DNA of 64,000 bases from contig MU405215.1 in assembly GCA_022836615.1 (NCBI GenBank), forward strand, positions 434,001-498,000. The letters run 5' to 3'. How positions within the stretch are numbered: the stretch's first letter is position 1; every line of letters starts with the position of its first letter. The notes beneath the pieces are model-generated. The model was not told the origin of the DNA, did not search any database, and was given only the letters and a program-made list of their open reading frames with translations. Source of the stretch: Annulohypoxylon bovei var. microspora (taxonomy: Eukaryota > Ascomycota > Sordariomycetes > Xylariales > Hypoxylaceae). This document shows, piece after piece, positions 57,627 through 64,000 of this stretch. A program made the position numbers and the translations under genes.

Positions 57627-58750
57627 ATGGCTCCCTTAATCAAGACTCTCCCGGCCTCTTGGTATTGTTCCAAGGCACTGTACGAGCTAGAGCAGAGGGC
57701 AGTCTTTTTGAAGGCAAGATGAACTTCTTCTAATCTTCCCGTTGAACCTTATCAGCTAACCAATGATCCATAGTCATGGTATCTTCTCGGCCCCATCACA
57801 AAATTTGCCGATGGCAGGCCAGTTGAATATGAGTTCGCCGGCGTTGGCTTAGTTGTCGAGACGGAGGAACAAAGCTTTAGAGTGACTCGGCTAGCCGATG
57901 TAGGCACGAATGAAAGCTCAAAATACGCCTCACTCAAGCATTGACTAGAATCAGAAACAACCCCTGCCCCATAAGTTGACCTCGAGCGGCCTGTTATTCG
58001 CAGCTCTTTCGGCGGAGGCGCCGGACTTCGAATCATTCTTCCCAGGATTAGAGGAGCTATTATCTCAGGTAGATTTTACGAAGCTCCCGTATAGAAGAAC
58101 TATATCCTATGAAGGAAAGTTCAACTGGAAGACTATGTGAGTACCTGATTCCTTTTCCAACGTCTTTCGGGATAACCGTCATCTTTTACGCTCATTCTTG
58201 TCCCTTGGCACTGCACGAAACTCAACGTCCTCGTTTCTTCAGGGTCGACGGATACCAAGAGTGCCTACACTGCCAATACACGCACCCATCCTTCTCGGTG
58301 CTATACCCGCCGACCTTCTACGCGGTGCAGAACTACGGCAACTACTCGCGGCACATCGCGGACCCGGAGAAGCCGGACGACGGGCTGTTCCTGTACTTCT
58401 TCCCGGTGTGCACGCTCAACGCCTACGGCGGCGGCGTGTCCGTGTTCCGCGTGTGCCCGACCGCCGACCCCGGCGTCACGCGCATGGAGTTCGACTACTA
58501 CAACCTCAAGGACGGCGAGCCCTTCGAGGACTACTTCCGCTTCGTCCGCAAGGTCGCGCTCGAGGACTACGAGCTCTGCGAGAAGGCCCAGGCTAACCTC
58601 GAGCGCGGCGTTTACTGCCAGGGCATCCTCAACCCCGTCAAGGAGAGCGGCGTCAGCCACTATCAGCAGCAGGTCAGGAAGATGGTCGTCGAGAGGTACA
58701 AAGAGGAGACAGGACGCCGGGAAGAAATGACCACGGTAGCCGTGAACTGA
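57627..58750 (+). CDS. Mononuclear-iron (RHO alpha C-terminal type) oxygenase domain protein without Rieske domain (302 aa)
   Basis: Exons 57627-57713, 57774-57899, 57949-58136, 58243-58750. Intron 1 has a GC donor (AAG/GCAAGA) with a GCTAACC branch and ATAG acceptor; the others are GT-AG. The start is ATG 57627 (57513 is in frame too). It opens like a ring-hydroxylating oxygenase (LPASWYCSKALYELEQRAVFLK-SWYLLGP) but skips directly to LTSSGLLFAALSAEAP, with no C-x-H/C-x2-H cluster site. The iron site is intact: NWKTMVDGYQECLHCQYTH holds His143 and His148, and VALEDYELCEK supplies the expected third ligand Asp. The protein is thus a catalytic half needing an outside electron donor. The natural candidate is the Rieske protein divergent from it. 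Confidence 0.85.
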
Positions 58751-58954
58751 ATGTTAGCTTCCTTTTTCATCTCTTTTAGGATTGATGACCACTCGTCAAG
58801 AAATCACAATATAACGAGAATTCTATTGCAACTTCAGGAAAATGGTGTCTTATCTTTCTTATCTATTCCTCATCGATAGAGTCCCTCTCGTAAATGGTCG
58901 TACTCACAAAAATGGAAGTTAGGTGACGTTTAAAGAAGGCAATACAATGACAAA

Positions 58955-60714
58955 TCAAGACGTAAGCGTCGTAGCCTGCCTAAGCACGGCCGCTTGGTCC
59001 TTGGTGTCGTCGCCCCAAGATGCCACAACCCCGTTTGCGGCCAGATAATCCTTCCAGATGCGATCTTCATCGTCTAGGTTCCGGGACACTTCCTCCACGA
59101 GGAAAAGGGAGATCAGGACGCCGATGACAGCGATCGCGGATCCGACCATGAAGACAATTTGATTGCCTTTCTCGCTGTTGTCGTACGAATTAAGAATAGC
59201 ATTGAAGACCTATATACCGGATTAGTTCAATTGCTGAAGGGGGAGAGTTGGCGAAAAATGCTCACATGCGTGCCAATGGCGGCTCCAGCCTTGGCTACAG
59301 CTGAAACCAAGCCAGAGGTTTGGCCCCGAACCGACGTTGGGAACGGCTCCGTGGATACGAGACCGATGGTGCTATAATCTTTGTTAATATCGGCTGCTCC
59401 TCGAACTTGATATCCTATTTCACTTACCTTCCCGGGCCAATTTCGCCAAAGGTGAGGAAGATACCATATAAGATGACAAATAATGGGAAGATGGCCTCGA
59501 TCTTGTCGTACGCCCCACCCAAGATAAATCCCAGCACCGCCTGGCAGCCAAAACCCAGGGCCATCGTATATCGCCGCCCAATCTTGTCGACCAGCCAGCC
59601 AGCCGCCGAGGAAGGGACCGGGGAGGTAGAATGCATTGATGACCACGCCCCAAGCCAAATTCAGCGTCAAGCTATTAGAGGAATTGGCTTTGGAGATTAC
59701 GACGGAACTAAAGATACCGAACGGGATGGCGATCCAGTTGTAGAGGAACCACGATAGGGAGCCGGCGATGAGTCGCAGCCAGTACTTCTTGAGGATCAGG
59801 AGGTAGGGGGCGCGCTGCTTGCGCAGAGCCGACTTGCGGTACGCGTTGGAAACCGCCATTCGCATGCGGAAGTAGAAGATGGACAACGTCGGGGTCATGC
59901 CCAGCGCAAAGGACAAGCGCCAAACCAGCTCGTAGTGGGCTTCGTTTTTGCCCACGATCACATACAGGATGAGCGGGATGAGCGGGCCCAGGCAATAGCC
60001 GCAAGATGCCGCGAGCTCGCCTAGCGTGGCGAAGATGAAGCCACGGTGTTTCCGGAAGTTGCTGGCTTCGTCGGTAGCTTCCATGGCGGCGGCCCCTATA
60101 AAGAGTAAGCACGATATCTAACTAAATTTTACAGAGAAAACCTACCGGTCGTGGGATACTCGCCGCCCGCACCAACGCCGGCAATGCCACGCGCGACGAC
60201 CATCATCCACAGGAGGCCGTTGGGCGTGGTGCCGCTAGCGGCGGTACTCAGCACGATGCCTAGAGTTAAGAGACCGGTTGTCGCGATAGCGCTGGTCTTT
60301 CGGCCTCAGAGATCGGCCACGTAGCCAAAAAATCAGGGTTCCAAAGATCATGCCGATGAGGAACGCGTTTGACAGACGGTTGTACATGGATTCTGTCATG
60401 TAATCAGGGTATTGGACCACGAGAAAGAAGTAAAGGTAGCCGACGACGGAGGCGTTGCTTTAGGATGTTAGCGTTTGATCAAACCCCATCTTTGACCCGA
60501 TATCAAGCTGGCCAGGGAAGGAGACTCACTAGCCATCAGTCACCTGGGCAATGGCCATGAAGCTCAACGTCAACCACACCGAGATCTTGCTGAATGTAGT
60601 GATAGGCGGACTATTTTCAGCCTCCGGGCTGCATTGCTCCGTGTCTCTTTCATCCCCAGACATAAGAGTCGTGTCGACGATCACCCCCTGGGCTGTGGAC
60701 TTTGAGTTCGACAT
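58955..60714 (-). pseudogene. MFS transporter pseudogene (two frameshifts and a stop)
   Basis: Five exons can still be traced: 60530-60714, 60146-60457, 59428-60095, 59266-59371, 58955-59209. The protein resembles proton-coupled phosphate/glycerophosphoinositol or metabolite symporters (YNRLSNAFLIGMIFGTLIF, GAGGEYPTT, then LWF-type helices). Three lesions break it. An extra T in a run near 60330 shifts the frame right after GTLIF. A TGA follows in the restored frame, where GYVADL-x-GRKT needs an amino acid. A four-base duplication (GGCTG repeat) near 59605 shifts the frame between GPFLGGWL and VDKIGRRYT. Splice sites remain intact, so inactivation is recent. Sequencing error could explain one change but hardly all three. 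Confidence 0.85.
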
Positions 60715-61458
60715 GTCAGGTGGAGAAGCAGTGCCTTCGCGCTGACTTCTGTGTGGGTTGACAAGGCGTGAAGGGGTTGCCTAGTGACGTTGGACTGTGG
60801 TGTAGATGCTGTAAGTGTCTTTTTATAAACTATCGTCCCGTCTGCAAGCAGCATCAAGCGATTGCCGTATCTGAGAACGCATATGCCTACATGGTAGTTG
60901 TGCGACATATCGAGAGATTGGCAGGGAGCTTCTCATTGGCGGGATACGAAACATCCTTCGTTATCAGAATTCTACACTTATCAGCAGCTGGTCTACCCCG
61001 AGCCGTGTAACAATCAAGTCTTAAAACCCTAGAACTTCATTAACTCGTCGTGAAAACCAGAGGGACTCCAGAGGTCCGGGTCGTAGGTTGCATTGGAGAA
61101 ATTAGAAGAACCCGCAGGTGTTGGAGATCCAGGAAAGACCAGGGTGGTCTTCATCCAAGCTGATGGTATTCTAGCAACCGAGAGTGAATTGTGAATTGTC
61201 GGAACTTTCGAGATATGCAAAAGAGCTAGACTTATGAGGCCATGTTGTAGACGCATGTTCTATCATTGCGCGTGGACTTCGCTTCCTGGCCTGTAATGCT
61301 GCCTGAAGACAACTGATAACAAACACACACACACGAAAATGGTGAAGTGGTTAGAATTACATCTCTTAAGTTGCACGAATGTAGCAGAACCTAGGGTTTC
61401 TCCATGGGCCTCTAGGACGTGGAATTCCTCCCCTTCATTTCTGTGCGAGCACATTACG
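60715..61458. other. Intergenic between MFS and regulator pseudogenes
   Basis: 744 bp. A 75-codon ORF at 61029-61256 (minus) has an ATG and a weakly hydrophobic start (RLQHGLISLALLHI) but no recognised motif; it may be a fragment or chance. Otherwise nothing is seen. Confidence 0.35.
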
Positions 61459-62585
61459 CTACAGCACCACGAGGGGCGTCCCTTTTCTTTCCCATTCCTG
61501 CGCGCAGGAAACCCAGTCCTGGTCTTTACTCGCCCAAACCTCTTCCAAAAACACTAACATGCTGGCATAGTACCTAAAGGGCGATTTAGACAATATGCGA
61601 CAAAGGGCGGTGATAGTGCGCATGCGTTCTCCGTGGCCACAGCTACAGATTTCACCGACGAAAATTGGCCACGACAGCTTCTCTATCGACGCGTCTATGT
61701 TTTCGAATTGGGCAAACACATCAAAGAGCTTGGACACGTGATACTCCTCGATCTCGTGCGCCTCGACCAAGTGAGGCAAGCGTTTACACGCGTAGATAAA
61801 TCCCGCGTGATGAAACGACTGCGTGAGACGGATGAAGTTGTGATTAGCTAATCGAGTACGTTGAGTGGACAGTGAACCCCCCCCGCTAGCAGACTAGAGC
61901 CTCGGGCAATCTCGAGCTGCGTCTCTATCTCGGAGAGGGAGAACTCGTGGCTGAACGCCTGGTTTGTTTTTTGAACAGATCGCATCGTGATGTCATGTAT
62001 GATGTTCAAGTACAGGCCAAAAATGATAGGTTTCGCTCTGACATCGGGCAGTAGGGCATCTCGAAGACGTTTATAGTCAAACAAGGTCGTGACCCTTTGG
62101 CATGCGAGCTGTGAGAAGCTTTCATCGATTTCTAAGTTATTAGATGAGTGCGCGGCAGAGATGCCCAGAATCACAAGTCGTAATATAGGCTGTCTCATAG
62201 CCAGCGGTATGACCAGCCGCTTGCACCCATTTTGGTCGGAATCAAACCACACGTTGATCGGTGCAATATTGCAGGTGTAGTATTGCAGAAGTTGGCCCTA
62301 AACAGACTCGGGTAGGAGACCTAAGACTGATTCAACTCCATCCGGACATGCTGACTTTGGTGAATCCAGAGAGCTAAAGTCTGGAGGTGACCTAGGGGTA
62401 GTAGGCGCGGCGGGCTTTAGTAGTTCGGATTTACCAAGACTTTTGAACCTCCCACGACTAGCAATGGCATTGACTCAGCGGATATTCTGGCCATATCCTG
62501 GGCATGATGCGCCCTTTTTTATACATTTCTTATAGTATGGTAGAGTACCATCGCAACGAATACGCCTCAACACGCAACTACATCA
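61459..62585 (-). pseudogene. Zn2Cys6 transcription factor pseudogene
   Basis: At about 62490-62585 a degenerate zinc cluster can be read: C-S-C-VLRRIRCDGTLP-Y-YKKCIKKGASCPGYG. The first C-x2-C spacing is one residue short, and the fourth Cys (expected in LP-x-C) is Tyr. A TGA follows NIR, where Trp is usual. A Ser/Pro linker then leads to LLPESV, a TAG, and the fungal transcription-factor domain (LLQYYTCNIAPINVWFDSDQ, then PILRLVILGISAAHSS), a stop near 61848, and the closing part (61459-61830: HNFIRLTQSF, FRYYASMLVFLEEVW). Several lesions are single G-to-A changes. The intact gene was probably the local regulator of the adjacent oxygenase/transporter genes; that role is inferred from position. 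Confidence 0.78.
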
Positions 62586-63514
62586 TTCTACCAAGGGTCA
62601 AGGCCGGCGATTAGTCCAGACTCCAAGCCAGGAGAGCGATCATGAGGGCTTCACCTTTGGTGGGAAGTTCGGGTGACTTGGACCCCAAATCAACGATCGT
62701 GATATATCGTGGTTATTTTCGGAATCGTGTTCATACTCAATAATCGTAGTCATATTAAGCAATAAACGAACGATAAGGTTACAATAAAACCGTTGAATGA
62801 AGCTGGAATAATTGGTCACGACCGCTCTGGTTAACCTTTAGATAAGAAGTGATCTTATCAGCGGTGACCTTATCAGCGGCACGCAGTCTAGTCGGCGGGG
62901 AATGTCACGTGGTTCCTACTATTACGCTCGAGGGTTCACCTCGTTTATTGAAACCGAACTTTCCTTCTTCATCATTCTCTGCGCTGAAAAAGAATCGGCG
63001 CTTATAGATATCGTCACATGGCTACATCATTGTAATTTTGGCTCTGTCCGTGATCAGAAATTGAGAGATAAGTTACAATCCACAGTTAACATATTTTTAT
63101 GTACATCACTGAGGTCTGGATTCTCATTAATACGACCTAACCGTGATTGGCCAATCCGAACCATTAACGACTTGAATTTGCATGCATAACGCTAGACTCA
63201 ATATGGGCAGTATTTTGAGAAAACAGATAGAAACCTGGGGCTTATCGAAGCTTATTGAAACCGCCATTTTAATCATGCCAGACAGAACTACAGGCCCTAC
63301 AGACAATGGGACCGGCGCGAGGACGGCGCCGCTGTCGGATACAATACCGCAGGGTGCTCGGTTAAGGACACGAGAATGAGAGGGACTGGATAAGTGGGAA
63401 ATAAATGCTTCATCGCATGCCGAAAGGCACCTGATCAAGCTTAATACACTTGATCTCAGTGTGGACTGCAGAGCGTCTGCTTTATTGGTCGAGCAGTTTG
63501 CTGAATATCTTCAA
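62586..63514. other. Gene-free region before the hydrolase pseudogene
   Basis: 929 bp with no supported gene. A direct repeat of TGATCTTATCAGCGG-like units (GACCTTATCAGCGG) occurs at about 62850-62879. The ORF at 62902-63189 shows no motif. Confidence 0.4.
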
Positions 63515-64000
63515 ATGTCGGACTCTCCACTTCCCATCCGTGTCAATCACAACGAGAAAGTGGTGCTTTCCGATGGTACCGTTCTCTCTGCCCTGATCTG
63601 GCTGCCCATCCAGGCCGATGCTAATCCCGTACCCGCCATACTCGAGTATCTACCCTACCGCAAACGTGATTCGACGGCGTATCGAGATGCTCTTAACCAC
63701 GGGTGACAAGTGGCGGGAGATGTGGCTGGAGCGCCTCGAATACGGCGTCCCCTATGTTGCGGAATGGCATGAACACCCGCGCCGTGACGAGTTCTGGCAA
63801 CATGCATCCGTCTGCGAGGACTATAGTGCAATCCAGTGCCCCGTCTATCTAGTCAGCGGGTGGCAAGACCCATACTCTAACTCGATCTTCCGGATGATGG
63901 AGCATCTCCAATGTCCTAAGAAGGCGCTCATCGGACCACGGGCCCACAAATATCCTAATATGGCCATGCCCAAAGCAGACGTGGGCTTTTTGCAAGAGTC
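63515..64000 (+). pseudogene. CocE/NonD-type alpha/beta hydrolase, internally deleted, cut by window end
   Basis: The ATG at 63515 opens a standard CocE/X-Pro-dipeptidyl-peptidase N-terminus (VVLSDGTVLSALIWLP, PAILEYLPYRKRDSTAYRD). After LNH (63700) the sequence jumps, with a one-base frame change, to GDKWREMWLERLE, which belongs roughly 180 residues further on in intact relatives. The missing part contains the G-x-S-x-x-G nucleophile elbow. The Asp (SGWQDPYSN) and His (GPRAHKYPN) regions are still present to the window end. Without the Ser the enzyme cannot work. Family members hydrolyse esters or acyl groups of small molecules. Confidence 0.83.

Noticed and set aside
57900..57948. Premature stop (SLKH then TGA) in the mononuclear-iron gene
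   Set aside because: A 49-nt GT-AG intron removes it in phase and joins conserved sequence, so the gene is taken as intact.
1..64000. CRISPR arrays, bacterial operons, rRNA genes
   Set aside because: No regularly spaced repeats or rRNA-like sequence were seen, and the introns and gene families show nuclear fungal DNA.

Overview
The window is nuclear DNA of a filamentous ascomycete, most likely a Sordariomycete. The grounds are short introns (about 47-168 nt, GT-AG with CTAAC/CTGAC branch sites), typical fungal families (TCO89, TamA/Dal81, AA9 LPMO, GH16, Goodbye-NACHT STAND protein, type III PKS, Rieske-type oxygenases) and the palindrome TACCTAGGTA scattered through non-coding DNA. Gene models with introns were spliced by hand: junctions were kept only where phase, splice sites and family motifs agreed.

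Layout. 0.9-5.4 kb: a TCO89-like TORC1 subunit and a divergent pair of small look-alike membrane proteins. 5.4-10.6 kb: gene-poor. 10.6-15 kb: a TamA/Dal81-type Zn2Cys6 regulator and a secreted GH16 enzyme. 14.9-19.7 kb: a gene desert carrying two intact hAT-type MITEs, each with an exact 8-bp target duplication. 19.7-31 kb: a luciferase-like flavin monooxygenase, a VIT/vWA protein, a nine-exon protein with a possible STAND-type N-terminal helical domain, a small membrane protein and a type III PKS with a complete Cys-His-Asn triad. 31.5-38 kb: an N-terminal-nucleophile asparaginase and a 1592-residue Goodbye-NACHT STAND protein. 38.8-39.7 kb: a TIR element with perfect 121-bp arms. 40-44 kb: an AA9 LPMO, a GMC oxidoreductase relic and a relic of a WD40-repeat STAND protein. 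45.4-49.5 kb: a complete P450 and an ACS-family MFS transporter, tail to tail. 51-55 kb: a Psq/CENP-B-like DNA-binding protein without a transposase core, and the housekeeping pair YIP1/PAM16.

The most unusual region is 55.7-64 kb. Two divergent genes share one promoter. One encodes a membrane-anchored Rieske [2Fe-2S] protein with no visible mononuclear iron site. The other encodes a mononuclear-iron oxygenase domain with no Rieske domain. They look like the two halves of a Rieske oxygenase on separate polypeptides. Next to them are three broken genes: an MFS transporter (two frameshifts and a stop), a Zn2Cys6 regulator (lost cysteine, stops) and a CocE/NonD hydrolase (internal deletion removing the serine nucleophile). 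This reads as a metabolic cluster in decay whose oxygenase core is still open.

A second pattern is the abrupt alternation of very GC3-rich blocks with ordinary codon use, often inside one gene.
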